Assembly: GCA_937902805.1 (NCBI GenBank)
Contig: CALEMB010000129.1
Span: 1-15,002 of the forward strand
Direction: 5' to 3'
Source: an uncultured Bacteroidales bacterium
GTDB lineage: Bacteria > Bacteroidota > Bacteroidia > Bacteroidales > F082
DNA: 15,002 nucleotides
Shown: positions 6,396 to 14,765 of the stretch, in pieces
Layout: every line of letters begins with the position of its first letter
Numbering within the stretch: the stretch's first letter is position 1
Position numbers and translations under genes: made by a program
The notes under the pieces: model-generated
Databases searched by the model: none
What the model was told of the DNA's origin: nothing
What the model saw: the letters and a program-made list of their open reading frames with translations, nothing else

Positions 6396-7824
6396 CCACC
6401 GTCTCATAGGCATCGCGGTCAGGAAACACCTTTTTCCAGTATTTCACCATATCGAAATAAGATTCCGTTATCATCACATAATCCGCGCCTGGATTGGGGC
6501 GATTGTCAAGGTCGTAAATCTCGTCGCGCAAGGCCAAATGCGGCACAAACATCGTGGCGGCACTTACCGAAGCATCATCTGGAATTTGCCGAATCAGCTG
6601 GCGGGCAAACTTGGCGTCGAACTTACGCTGTTGATAATGCCGTCCTTGGAAAACGCAAATCTGGTCCAAAAGCACCATAGAATTGGGCTCACCGATGGTG
6701 TAGAAAGTGGTCAAAACGGTGGAAAGGAGCAAGGCCGAAGCTAAAACCAGTCTTGGAAGCTGCTTTTTCAGCCTGAGAATCACCAAGAAAGAGGAAACGA
6801 CCAAGACAGGCACAAACTCCACGTTGTAGTGCACCGAAATGCCCCAAAGCATCGGGTCAATGGAGAACATTTTTTGCACGACGAGCGGAATAAGCATAAA
6901 CAAGTAATTGGGTTTCAGCAGGGTAAGCAACATTCCCGAAGCCAAAGCACAAAAATAGAACTCAGCCTTGCGCGGGTTGACATTGGGATGAGCGTTGGTG
7001 TTGGTGAACAGAATACGCAAGGTTTCTCCAGGATGGGTGACGAGTTGCAGGGCGATTTCCGCATAGTTGTTGCCCAAATGGTTATATCGGCTGATACCCT
7101 GACCTCCGATTTTCGGCATAACCACCATGTTGATAATCAAGAAATAAGCCAACCCAAAAACAGCGTATGCGAGGAGATGCCAAAGTACTTTCTTGTCTTT
7201 GCGATAGTCCCACATCAGGCCGATGGCGATGAAAAACAGCCACAATGAAAGGTTCTCCTTTCCGATGACAAACAACACGACCATCAGCGTTGCCAACTTC
7301 ATCTGTCGTTTTTTGATGAAATAGAGTAACCAAGGCAACATCATGGCTGTCAGCACGTTGGAATGATAGTCGTATGACATTGCGTGGATAATGCCGAAAG
7401 ACATGAAGAAAACGGCTGAGGCCAAAATCGGCATGAAGTCGTCATCGGTATACAGCCCAATGAGTTTATAAATGCCCCAACCGCCCAGTAGGACAGCGGC
7501 AATCTGAACAATGAGCAAAGTGTAGGACCCAAAAAGGCACACCAAAGGCGATAGTATCAGCAGATACAGGTCAAAATGGGCAGCGAGAATGCTTTGCGGC
7601 GTTTCCTTGAACATGCTGCAATCATCAATGCGGAAGTGAAAGAAGTCGCGCATCGCATGGGTGTAAAGCCCCAAATCCAATCCGTAAGTCTTGAAAAGAT
7701 AATGGTTGACCAGAGAAATAAGGACATAGACAATGCCCGCAATAACAAAGACCGAAGCAAGAAGCATCTTCTTGTTTTTCACGGGCATTGGGTTCATGAC
7801 CTTATCAATTCTTGCCTGCATCAT
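6355..7824 (-). CDS. DUF2079 family multi-pass membrane protein
   Basis: DUF2079 proteins are predicted polytopic membrane proteins resembling GT-C glycosyltransferases; their reaction has not been settled. Family marks near the N terminus are Asp50-Leu-Gly in YGLDLGLYTHAM, His83-Phe-Asp85 in LAAHFDLYLLILSPL and SYDYHSNVLTAM. About ten hydrophobic helices follow the first (about 20-40), then a soluble C-terminal domain (last 110 residues or so). Start choice: ATG at 7824 has AAAAGGGA 7 to 14 bases upstream and overlaps the upstream LTA-synthase-like gene by 20 bases. An ATG at 7848 (longer overlap) and one at 7797 (no overlap) are alternatives. It is the last gene of the minus-strand run and its 3' end overlaps the GT39 gene by 41 bases. 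Two GT-C-like proteins meeting here hints at one envelope glycan pathway, but that is inference. Confidence 0.87.
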   Translation of the reverse strand: MMQARIDKVMNPMPVKNKKMLLASVFVIAGIVYVLISLVNHYLFKTYGLDLGLYTHAMRDFFHFRIDDCSMFKETPQSILAAHFDLYLLILSPLVCLFGSYTLLIVQIAAVLLGGWGIYKLIGLYTDDDFMPILASAVFFMSFGIIHAMSYDYHSNVLTAMMLPWLLYFIKKRQMKLATLMVVLFVIGKENLSLWLFFIAIGLMWDYRKDKKVLWHLLAYAVFGLAYFLIINMVVMPKIGGQGISRYNHLGNNYAEIALQLVTHPGETLRILFTNTNAHPNVNPRKAEFYFCALASGMLLTLLKPNYLFMLIPLVVQKMFSIDPMLWGISVHYNVEFVPVLVVSSFLVILRLKKQLPRLVLASALLLSTVLTTFYTIGEPNSMVLLDQICVFQGRHYQQRKFDAKFARQLIRQIPDDASVSAATMFVPHLALRDEIYDLDNRPNPGADYVMITESYFDMVKYWKKVFPDRDAYETVATDGTLYLLRRKP

Positions 7825-9718
7825 TATACAGTCCCTTTTGGTACACATAGCTCAAAAATGCCAGATAGGACTTCATCCTTTGAAGTTCCGAATCGAAAGG
7901 CAAGTCCGAAGGCTCCAGCACATACTCCGAAGTCATGCGATAGCAATTTGCATCGTCGCTCATCATGTCCCAGGTGACCACCTTGCCGTTCTCTATCCAA
8001 AAATGGAGGTTGTCGTAATTATTCATCGTGGCAAAAGGATGGTAGTCTTTGGCAAAGAGGTTTCTCCCGATGCATGGGAAAGCCCCTTTGTATCCGATTT
8101 CCGAAAGGAGGGTCGGCACAAAATCCATCTGGGAACAGACGGCATCGAAAACCGTGTCGCAGCGACTCCCGTTCAGCAACAATGCGGGAATGTGGAACAT
8201 CCTGAACGGACGATCGGCTTGGGAATAGACCTCCCCGTGGTCCGCGATGCGCAACACCAGCGTGTTTTCATATTCCGGCAAAGTCTTTAATTGGTCCATG
8301 AAAACACCGCTAGCGTAGTCCGCATAATAGTAGGATGCTTTTAAATCTTGAAAACCAGCCACTTCCGGGTGTGATTTTGCAAACTCTTCAGGTATGTCGT
8401 ATGGAACATGGTTACTCATGGTCAGGATGACCGTGAGATGGGGCTGCTTCGCATCCTTGATTTTTTGGAAGGCAAAGTCAAAGAGGTCTTCGTCGCAGAC
8501 GCCCCAATCGTTTTTCAACCTCCATGTGTCGAAATCCTCCACACCATAAATGTGTTGGAAGTTACCCTGACGCACATAGTCGCGCATATCATCATAGTCA
8601 AGGCTACCCCCATGAATGAAATAGGTCTCGTAGCCCTCTTGCCTTACCGCATCGGCGATGGTGAAGAAGGCATTGGCCTCCCTGCGACGGATGAGCGAAC
8701 TGCCGATGATGGACGGGAAACCCGACATCACTGACACAATACCATGCTGGGTGCGTGGACCGTTCGAAAAACAATTGGTAAACAACACGCCTTCCTTGCA
8801 AAGGGAATCAAAATACGGCGCGTATGACCGCTCGTCTTGCCCGATGACACCCGTCAACGTGGCGCTGAAACTCTCGCTGATGATAATGATAATGTTTTTA
8901 GGCACATCCAATGTATCGGGGGCGTTGAACTTGCGCAAAGTGGGGGCCATTGAACTCACTAGTGTTTCCTCTTCCGAGCAGATGAAATCCTGGTTCTTCG
9001 CCATATCTTCCTGCACTTTCTGCTCCTCAAAAGGAAACATGTCGCCATGCGTTTTGTGCACTATGCTGTACGTCTTGACCAAAGTATAAGCGCCATTGCT
9101 TGCGGCCTGATTCAGCATAACCCGTGAGGAGAAAGTGGTGAGTCTCCAGAAAGGAGGACCGTAATACAAGAAGGAGAAGACACCAAAAGTCACTAACACG
9201 GCGGCGATGGTTCGCCAGGATTTTTGTCTTATTTCTACATCCTTGAAAAACCTATCCACAAGCCACCAAACCAAAACTATACCTACGATGGAGCCCACGA
9301 TAATCCACAACAAGGGATAACCCTTCCATAGCATCACGAAATTATCCCAAGGGTTCTCACCGAAAAGCCGTACCAGATTGTAACTCAACCGTGTATTATA
9401 GTAACCATAGTAGAAAATATCCACCACGTTGAGAGTTGTTACTGAAATATAGGCTGCTGTCAGGCCAATGGTCAGGACTCTTTTCCCGGCTTTTTCACTG
9501 AGAAGTGCCACCAGAATTCCCAACAAGAAACAAACGACGATGCAACACGACATCACGCTTGAATCAACGATGGCACCAATTCCCAAAGCTTTCAAGATGT
9601 CCAAAAAGCGGATTCCTGCCTCATGATAGACACAAATGAAAACGATGCGTAGAATGGCAAGTGTGGCCAGGCTGATGCCAAAATAGCCTAGCAAACGTTT
9701 ATAAAGCGGGGTTTTCAT
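7805..9718 (-). CDS. LTA synthase family protein (alkaline phosphatase/sulfatase superfamily)
   Basis: Membrane enzyme of the lipoteichoic-acid-synthase type, which transfers a phosphoglycerol or similar phospho group from a lipid to a surface acceptor. About five N-terminal transmembrane helices (about 8-32, 48-74, 80-100, 134-154, 168-186) precede a large periplasmic domain (about 273-620). Residues matching the LtaS active site are Glu282 in IISESFS, nucleophile Thr323 in NGPRTQHG, His437 in MSNHVPY, and Asp493-His494 in ADHGE; the spacings (41, 114 and 56) are close to those of LtaS. Gram-negative Bacteroidota have no lipoteichoic acid, so the product is more likely a substituent on a periplasmic or surface glycan, as with OpgB-type enzymes. 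The gene starts 16 bases after pepT (AGGA directly before the ATG) and overlaps DUF2079, so it is mid-operon. A sulfatase role is less likely because the formylglycine motif CxPxR is absent. Confidence 0.9.
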   Translation of the reverse strand: MKTPLYKRLLGYFGISLATLAILRIVFICVYHEAGIRFLDILKALGIGAIVDSSVMSCCIVVCFLLGILVALLSEKAGKRVLTIGLTAAYISVTTLNVVDIFYYGYYNTRLSYNLVRLFGENPWDNFVMLWKGYPLLWIIVGSIVGIVLVWWLVDRFFKDVEIRQKSWRTIAAVLVTFGVFSFLYYGPPFWRLTTFSSRVMLNQAASNGAYTLVKTYSIVHKTHGDMFPFEEQKVQEDMAKNQDFICSEEETLVSSMAPTLRKFNAPDTLDVPKNIIIIISESFSATLTGVIGQDERSYAPYFDSLCKEGVLFTNCFSNGPRTQHGIVSVMSGFPSIIGSSLIRRREANAFFTIADAVRQEGYETYFIHGGSLDYDDMRDYVRQGNFQHIYGVEDFDTWRLKNDWGVCDEDLFDFAFQKIKDAKQPHLTVILTMSNHVPYDIPEEFAKSHPEVAGFQDLKASYYYADYASGVFMDQLKTLPEYENTLVLRIADHGEVYSQADRPFRMFHIPALLLNGSRCDTVFDAVCSQMDFVPTLLSEIGYKGAFPCIGRNLFAKDYHPFATMNNYDNLHFWIENGKVVTWDMMSDDANCYRMTSEYVLEPSDLPFDSELQRMKSYLAFLSYVYQKGLYNDAGKN

Positions 9719-9734
9719 TCCTATTTCAATTGAA

Positions 9735-10958
9735 TTAGGCTTCTGCTTGGAACAAAGTGATGATGTTCAAGATGACCTCGGAGGCTTTCATCATGCTTTC
9801 GAGGGGCACATACTCCAGCTTGCCGTGGAAGTTGTGGCCGCCAGCAAAGATGTTGGGGCAAGGAAGGCCCATGAACGAGAGGTTGGCGCCGTCGGTGCCG
9901 CCACGGATGGGCTGCACTTTCGGCTTGATGTTAGCCATCTCCATAGCCTTGATGGCACGCTCCACGATGAAGAAATGAGGCTCCACCTCCTGGCGCATGT
10001 TGTAGTATTGATGCTTCAGTTCCAGTTTCACCACATCGCCGTATTTCTTGTTCAAGAACTCAACCACAGCGGTCATCAAAGCCTTCTTTTCCTCGAATTT
10101 CTGACGGTCGTGGTCACGGATGATGTACGACATATTGGTCTCCTCCACCGTTCCGTTGATCTCGGTCAGATGGAAGAAGCCTTCGTAGCCCTGCGTGAAG
10201 CGCGGACGCTGCTCCACGGGCAGCATCCCGTTGAGTTCCATAGCGATAAGCATGGAGTTCACCATCTTGTCCTTACCGTAGCCAGGATGGATGTTGCTGC
10301 CTTGGATGTGAATCTTCGCACCAGCGGCGTTGAAGTTCTCATACTCCAGCTCACCGATTTCGCCACCGTCCATGGTGTAGGCGTACTTGGCACCAAATTT
10401 CTTCACATCGAATTTCACTACACCGCGACCAATTTCTTCATCAGGCGTGAAACCAATCTTGATCTCACCATGCTTGAAGTCGGGGTACTCCATCATATAT
10501 TGGGCGGCATACATGATTTCGGCCACACCCGCCTTGTCGTCGGCACCGAGCAGGGTTGTGCCATCGGTGGCGATCATCGTCTGGCCTTTGTACTGCGCCA
10601 TCTCAGGAAATTCCGAAACACGCAGGACAATGTTCTTTTCCTTGTTCAACACGATGTCGTTGCCGTCGTAGTTCGGGATGATTTGCGGCTTGATGTCGGC
10701 ACCCGAAGCGTCTGGCGCGGTATCCACATGGGCAATAAAACCGATGGCTGGAATATCGCGGTCGACATTGGAAGGGATAGTGGCCATCACATAGCCGTAT
10801 TCGTCAAGCTCGGCCTGAATGCCCATAGCTTGCAGTTCGTCGCGAAGCATACTCAGCAGGTTGAGTTGCTTGGCGGTGCTGGGTTGTGACTCAGAGTTTT
10901 CGTCGGAGGTCGTCTCCACGGAGACGTATCTCAAGAATTTGTCTAAAAGCTTTTCCAT
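9735..10958 (-). CDS. pepT: Peptidase T (tripeptide aminopeptidase)
   Basis: Cytoplasmic M20-family zinc exopeptidase that removes the N-terminal residue from tripeptides. The 407-aa length matches the family. Metal and catalytic residues align with E. coli PepT: His77 and Asp79 (AHVDTA), Asp140 (LLGADDKAG), Glu174-Glu175 (TPDEEIGRG), Asp197 (TMDGGEIG) and His378 (NFHGKLEYVPLE). GGTDGANLSFMGLP is also typical. The ATG at 10958 follows an AT-rich leader holding a TATTTTTG element (10988-10981), so it may have its own promoter although the YitT gene ends only 45 bases upstream. It probably serves peptide nutrition and has no obvious link to the envelope genes downstream. The 380-aa plus-strand frame opposite it is a shadow of this gene. 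Confidence 0.97.
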   Translation of the reverse strand: MEKLLDKFLRYVSVETTSDENSESQPSTAKQLNLLSMLRDELQAMGIQAELDEYGYVMATIPSNVDRDIPAIGFIAHVDTAPDASGADIKPQIIPNYDGNDIVLNKEKNIVLRVSEFPEMAQYKGQTMIATDGTTLLGADDKAGVAEIMYAAQYMMEYPDFKHGEIKIGFTPDEEIGRGVVKFDVKKFGAKYAYTMDGGEIGELEYENFNAAGAKIHIQGSNIHPGYGKDKMVNSMLIAMELNGMLPVEQRPRFTQGYEGFFHLTEINGTVEETNMSYIIRDHDRQKFEEKKALMTAVVEFLNKKYGDVVKLELKHQYYNMRQEVEPHFFIVERAIKAMEMANIKPKVQPIRGGTDGANLSFMGLPCPNIFAGGHNFHGKLEYVPLESMMKASEVILNIITLFQAEA

Positions 10959-10980
10959 GTTTGTGCAATTTAATTTGGCA

Positions 10981-10988
10981 CAAAAATA
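10981..10988 (-). promoter_or_regulatory. -7 element before pepT
   Basis: Read on the minus strand this is TATTTTTG, a perfect TAnnTTTG, 22 bases before the pepT ATG. No clear TTTG or TTG is seen 19-21 bases upstream, where the YitT gene ends, so the promoter is likely weak or incomplete. Confidence 0.4.
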
Positions 10989-11003
10989 GAAAAACTTTTG
11001 GAA

Positions 11004-11996
11004 TTACCGTTTCTCTGCGTGTTTTCTTGCTCTGTGGCGGTCCTTAGCCCATAAGCCATACACCTCGCTGACATTTCCAGCAGTGGTGAAAGCATTGATT
11101 TCGTTCTTGCCAAGGTATTCCATCAACTTCGAGAACTCATCATTGGTAAGCAAGGACTCCAATTCGATTGACTTCTCGTTGGTGTAGCCCCCGATGACTT
11201 CATAAAGGGTGCAGCCACGATGGAGGTCGTCGATGATATAACGACGAATGCGGTCATAGTCCTTCGAGACGATGCATACACGCTTGCGTTGGTTGAGATT
11301 GGCAGTAAACATATTCACCACCAAGCCATTGATCCATGTGGCGATAAGACCGATGACGACCATCTGGAAGGGGTTGATGGCGAAAGCCGTGAGGCAGATG
11401 ATGGCACCCGCCACGCTCACCGATTTACCGATGTCGAAATGCAAGTACTTGTTGACAATTTTGGCCAAAATATCAAGGCCACCCGTGGAAGCATTGATGG
11501 AGAACATCAGCGTCTGGGCGGCACTGAGGATGATAACGCAACAGAGCAGGTCGAACCAAGGATTACCCATCACCGAAAAAGCCTGGTCTGGAGCAACGCC
11601 CATATTAACGAGGTATTCGTTGGGGGTGGCGAAGTTTTGCCAGGGATAAAGCCATTCGCAGAACTTGGTCATGGGACCGAGAATCAAAGCGCAATAGACC
11701 GTTTTGAGTCCGAATTCTTTACCAATGAGGATGTAGGCAAGAATCAACAAGATAGCGTTGATGATGGTAATCATCATAGGAAGGCCGATGTTGATGCCCA
11801 TCCCATTGAAAATGTTGGTCAAAACGATGGAGAGACCCGAAATGGAGCCCACAATCAGTTTGCTGGGAACCAAGAAATAATAGACGCAAACACCTGTCAT
11901 GAACATGCCGAAAGTCATAATCAGCAACTCGACCCAGAACTTTTTGGAAGCCAAAGCACCACCAATTTCCTTCATTATGTCGTTAAAACTTTTCAT
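11004..11996 (-). CDS. YitT family membrane protein (YitT_membrane + DUF2179)
   Basis: Polytopic inner-membrane protein of a widespread family whose transport or other role is not established. About five or six transmembrane helices lie in 22-232. The family motif NASTGGLDILAKIVNKY is at 168-184, and GSISGLSIVLTNIF at 50-63 is also characteristic. The cytoplasmic C-terminal DUF2179 domain (about 238-318) contains KRVCIVSKDYDRI, the Gly-rich CTLYEVIGGYT and the expected AF step at 302-303 (NAFTT). At 330 aa it is slightly longer than Bacillus YitT (about 280), mainly from a Lys/Arg/His-rich tail (RHRARKHAEKR). The ATG at 11996 has an AT-rich leader without Shine-Dalgarno. It is the first gene of the minus-strand run and is divergent from the alcohol dehydrogenase gene. 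Confidence 0.93.
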   Translation of the reverse strand: MKSFNDIMKEIGGALASKKFWVELLIMTFGMFMTGVCVYYFLVPSKLIVGSISGLSIVLTNIFNGMGINIGLPMMITIINAILLILAYILIGKEFGLKTVYCALILGPMTKFCEWLYPWQNFATPNEYLVNMGVAPDQAFSVMGNPWFDLLCCVIILSAAQTLMFSINASTGGLDILAKIVNKYLHFDIGKSVSVAGAIICLTAFAINPFQMVVIGLIATWINGLVVNMFTANLNQRKRVCIVSKDYDRIRRYIIDDLHRGCTLYEVIGGYTNEKSIELESLLTNDEFSKLMEYLGKNEINAFTTAGNVSEVYGLWAKDRHRARKHAEKR

Positions 11997-12032
11997 AAAT
12001 TATTGATTTTAAAATTCTTAATACAATTATTG

Positions 12033-12057
12033 CCTTTGATTTTTGCGGCTGCAAAGG
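12033..12057. repeat. Nested inverted repeats in the divergent promoter region
   Basis: CCTTTG (12033-12038) and CAAAGG (12052-12057) form an inverted repeat that encloses a second one, TTTGC/GCAAA (12042-12046 and 12051-12055). They lie between the divergent YitT and alcohol dehydrogenase genes, over the predicted minus-strand promoter, and could be an operator. The whole intergenic region (11997-12128) is otherwise AT-rich with no other feature seen. Confidence 0.3.
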
Positions 12058-12059
12058 TC
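12051..12059 (-). promoter_or_regulatory. Possible -7 element for the YitT gene
   Basis: On the minus strand this reads GACCTTTGC, which keeps the TTTGC half of the Bacteroidota element but has GA in place of TA. It would give a leader of roughly 50 bases before the ATG at 11996. No clear -33 element was found. Confidence 0.25.
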
Positions 12060-12101
12060 GGAATTCTTTTTGAAATAAAGAAATAATTCAAAGAATAATT
12101 G

Positions 12102-12109
12102 TACTTTTG
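12102..12109 (+). promoter_or_regulatory. -7 element of the alcohol/aldehyde dehydrogenase operon
   Basis: TACTTTTG is a perfect TAnnTTTG ending 19 bases before the ATG at 12129, so the leader is very short. A TTTG at 12069-12072 is too far upstream (29-base spacer), so the -33 element is weak or absent, which may mean an activator is needed. Confidence 0.55.
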
Positions 12110-12128
12110 CTCCACTAAAAAACCAACT

Positions 12129-13337
12129 ATGGAAACCTATCATATCAGAAAGCAAATCCATCGCTTGCCCGGCAAAGTGATACATACCGTTCCTCTTCCG
12201 CAGCCCGAATTGGTAGAAGGCCACGGCGCACGCAAAAAGACGGGCAAGATTTGCCAAAAATATGGCTACAAAAATGTGCTGTTGGTCACTGACCAAACCT
12301 TAAGTGCCCTCGGTTACGAGCAAGCCATCGTGCAAGCTTTGGATGAGGCGCAAATCCATTACGCCATCTTCAACGACATCAACTCTGAACCCACCATCGA
12401 CCTCATTGAAGCAGGTCGCAAAAAGGCGCTCGAATGTCAGGCCGAATGTGTGATTGCCCTTGGAGGCGGGTCGGTGTTAGACACTACAAAAATGATAGCC
12501 GCAGGAGTGAAAATGCCTCGTCGAAGCATCAAGTCCTTGTTGCTGAAGTTTTTACCTGTCCCAAATAAGACATTGCCCATGATTTCGGTGCCTTCCACTG
12601 CTGGCACAGGTGCTGAAGTCACCGTGTGTGCCGTGGTGCACAACAGTCAAGGGGTGAAGACCTCTACCGTGTTGATTGGCCTGGATGTCACCCACGTGGT
12701 GCTTGACAGCGAACTGACCCTCCACGCCCCCCAAAGCGTGACCGCTACCTGTGGTATGGATGCCCTCAGTCATGTCATCGAAGGTGCTGTCAGCGATGTC
12801 AAAGTAGACGAGGCGAACATGTACCTTTCCAAAGAGGGTGTGCGACTCATCTTCGAGAATCTTCCTATCGTGATACGCGAGCCAGAGAATATCGAAGCGC
12901 GTTTGAACATGTGCCGTGCGGCTTATTTTGGTGGTCATGCCATCAACACGCAACTGGCGGGTTATGTCCATGCTTTTGCCCACAGCATCGGAGCCAAGTA
13001 TCATCTGCCACACGGACAAGCTATCTCGTTGATGCTCATGCCCGTGTTGGAGTTTCAGAAAAAGGACTGCATAGAAAAGTATGCCATGCTGGCCCGACAT
13101 TGCCATTTTGCCCATCTCGACACCGAAGACGAGCAGGCTGCCGACCTGTTCCTGCAAGCCGTTGCCCAACTGATGGCACAATGCGGTATGGACAAATTGG
13201 TCTCACCGGTCAAAGCGGAAGACCATGCTGAATTGATTCGTATGGTTACCCAAGACTCTATCAATTATTCCGCACCTATCACATTGAACAATAGCGATAT
13301 AGAGCAAATCCTAAAATCCGTCACCCCCAACCCATAA
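12129..13337 (+). CDS. Iron-containing alcohol dehydrogenase
   Basis: Group III NAD(P)-dependent dehydrogenase that interconverts an alcohol and an aldehyde or ketone with Fe2+ or another divalent metal. The 402-aa length is normal. The N-terminal nucleotide-binding part shows GGGSVLDTTK (112-121) and PSTAGTGAE (155-163). The metal ligands match FucO: Asp211 and His215 (MDALSHVIEG), His281 (GYVHAFAHS) and His295 (LPHGQA). The ATG at 12129 is preferred over an upstream in-frame TTG at 12099, because the -7 element at 12102 lies between them. It is followed after 9 bases by an aldehyde dehydrogenase gene, so the pair probably runs alcohol to aldehyde to acid or the reverse. The specific substrate (butanol, propanediol, lactaldehyde or another) cannot be read from sequence. 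Confidence 0.95.
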   Translation: METYHIRKQIHRLPGKVIHTVPLPQPELVEGHGARKKTGKICQKYGYKNVLLVTDQTLSALGYEQAIVQALDEAQIHYAIFNDINSEPTIDLIEAGRKKALECQAECVIALGGGSVLDTTKMIAAGVKMPRRSIKSLLLKFLPVPNKTLPMISVPSTAGTGAEVTVCAVVHNSQGVKTSTVLIGLDVTHVVLDSELTLHAPQSVTATCGMDALSHVIEGAVSDVKVDEANMYLSKEGVRLIFENLPIVIREPENIEARLNMCRAAYFGGHAINTQLAGYVHAFAHSIGAKYHLPHGQAISLMLMPVLEFQKKDCIEKYAMLARHCHFAHLDTEDEQAADLFLQAVAQLMAQCGMDKLVSPVKAEDHAELIRMVTQDSINYSAPITLNNSDIEQILKSVTPNP

Positions 13338-13346
13338 TCCATCACC

Positions 13347-14765
13347 ATGACCTATACCGAAAGCGAAATCAGCGCAATTGTGGCCGCACAACGGAAATTT
13401 TTCCGCACGGGTACCACGTTACCTATAAAATGGAGAATCCAGCAGCTCAAGAAGCTGAAAGCCGCTGTGATTGTCCACGAGACCGAAATGGAAGAAGCAC
13501 TGGCCGAGGACCTTGGTCGAAGCCGAGTGGAGGCCTACCTTTGTGATGTTGGCCCCATCATCGTGGAAATCAACGAAATGATTCGCGGCTTGCGGCGTTG
13601 GTCGCGGCCTGAAAGGCATTTCAGCGGACTCATGTGCTTCCCGAGCCTAATTACTAAGGTGTATAAAATGCCTTACGGTGTTTCGTTGGTCATTAGCCCG
13701 TTCAATTTCCCCATGCTGCTCACCATCGGTGTGGTGGCGGCGGCGATGTGTGGTGGCAACACGGCAGTCATCAAGGCCAGTTCCAAGTCGGCTGCCAGCA
13801 CTGCTTTCCTGAAGAAGTTTTTTGCAGAGGTCTTTCCGCCCGAATACGTCACCTTGATTGATGGCGGGCACGATGTTGCGGATTTATGTCTGGCGCAGCG
13901 TTTCGACAAGATTTTCTACACAGGCTCGCCATCCGTGGGTAAGCATGTGTTGGCCGAGGCCGCCAAAAACCTCACACCCGTAGCTCTTGAGTTAGGTGGC
14001 GAGACCGGCAATTGGTGTGTGGTGCGCAAAGACGCTGATTTGAAGGACACCGCCCGAAAGATTGCTTTCTTCAAACTCTGCAACGCCGGACAAATCTGCA
14101 TCAATATCAATCAGATAGCCGTTGCTGAAGAGATTGCCGTGCCTTTTATTGAGGAACTCAAACAAGCCTTCATCAAGCAGATTGGCGAACAACCCGTGAA
14201 TAATCCAGAATATCCCAAACTCATCACTGATGGGGCTTACGACAAATGCACCAAGCTCGCTGACGAATACCGCGACCGCATTGTATTTGGCGGTATCGGC
14301 GACAAAGAGACACGCCGTTATGCGCCCACCCTCATCTATCCTGTGGACATCAACGAACATATCGTGCAGCATGAGCTCTTCTGTCCCTTACTGCCCATCG
14401 TGCCTTTCAAAGATGCAGAAGTTGACAAACTGATGGACACCATTGCTGATCGGGAGCATCCTTTGGCCATGTATCTGTTTACCAAGGACATGAAGTGGGC
14501 CAACCGCACCATGCAGACCCAGCAATACGGTGGAGGTTGCATCAATGAAGTCTGCATCCACATGATGGTGAAAGGTGTCCCTTTCAACGGAACAGGCCAT
14601 TCCGGTATGGGAGCCTATCACGGCGAGTGGGGTTTCCGTGAATTTACCCATCCGCAAACGGTGCTCAAAGGCAAGACCTTATTCAACTTGCCCTTGCGCG
14701 AGCATCCGTATGGCGGCAAAATGGAACAAACAAAACTGAAGATTTTAAGGATATTTGAGCAATGA
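13347..14765 (+). CDS. Aldehyde dehydrogenase (class-3-like)
   Basis: NAD(P)-dependent oxidation of an aldehyde to an acid. At 472 aa it resembles the shorter class-3 (ALDH3/YwdH) group, which lacks the long N-terminal extension. Seen: Asn120 in ISPFNFPM (oxyanion), Lys143 in AVIKASS (cofactor), FYTGSPSVGK (190-199, nucleotide loop), general base Glu215 in ALELGGE, and catalytic Cys251 in NAGQIC. The C-terminal FNGTGHSGMGAYHGEWGF is close to the class-3 pattern. Oddity: the usual ELGGK is ELGGE here (Glu219). It starts 9 bases after the alcohol dehydrogenase stop, and its TGA overlaps the next ATG (ATGA, 14762-14765). It probably acts on the product of the alcohol dehydrogenase. Confidence 0.95.
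   Translation: MTYTESEISAIVAAQRKFFRTGTTLPIKWRIQQLKKLKAAVIVHETEMEEALAEDLGRSRVEAYLCDVGPIIVEINEMIRGLRRWSRPERHFSGLMCFPSLITKVYKMPYGVSLVISPFNFPMLLTIGVVAAAMCGGNTAVIKASSKSAASTAFLKKFFAEVFPPEYVTLIDGGHDVADLCLAQRFDKIFYTGSPSVGKHVLAEAAKNLTPVALELGGETGNWCVVRKDADLKDTARKIAFFKLCNAGQICININQIAVAEEIAVPFIEELKQAFIKQIGEQPVNNPEYPKLITDGAYDKCTKLADEYRDRIVFGGIGDKETRRYAPTLIYPVDINEHIVQHELFCPLLPIVPFKDAEVDKLMDTIADREHPLAMYLFTKDMKWANRTMQTQQYGGGCINEVCIHMMVKGVPFNGTGHSGMGAYHGEWGFREFTHPQTVLKGKTLFNLPLREHPYGGKMEQTKLKILRIFEQ

Noticed and set aside
9725..9734. TTCAATTGAA palindrome between pepT and the LTA-synthase-like gene
   Set aside because: A 10-bp AT-rich palindrome in a 16-base gap is easily due to chance and has no supporting promoter.
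9747..10889. A 380-aa open frame on the plus strand opposite pepT
   Set aside because: It lies fully antisense to a gene with all catalytic motifs, has His/Val/Asp-rich low-quality composition typical of a reverse-strand shadow, and shows no domain or promoter.
11220..12086. A 288-aa plus-strand frame opposite the YitT gene
   Set aside because: Antisense shadow with highly charged, His/Asp/Glu-rich composition; the minus-strand YitT frame has clear family motifs.
12099..12128. An upstream TTG start for the alcohol dehydrogenase
   Set aside because: It would put the -7 promoter element inside the coding region; the ATG at 12129 gives the normal family length.
12196..12226. PQPELVEG near the start of the alcohol dehydrogenase resembles a translated copy of the CTGAGCTTGTCGAAGG repeat found at 5251-5269
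   Set aside because: The DNA differs from the repeat at about five of 19 positions, and a Pro...Leu-(Val/Ile)-Glu-Gly segment is normal at this place in iron-containing alcohol dehydrogenases, so native sequence is the simpler reading.
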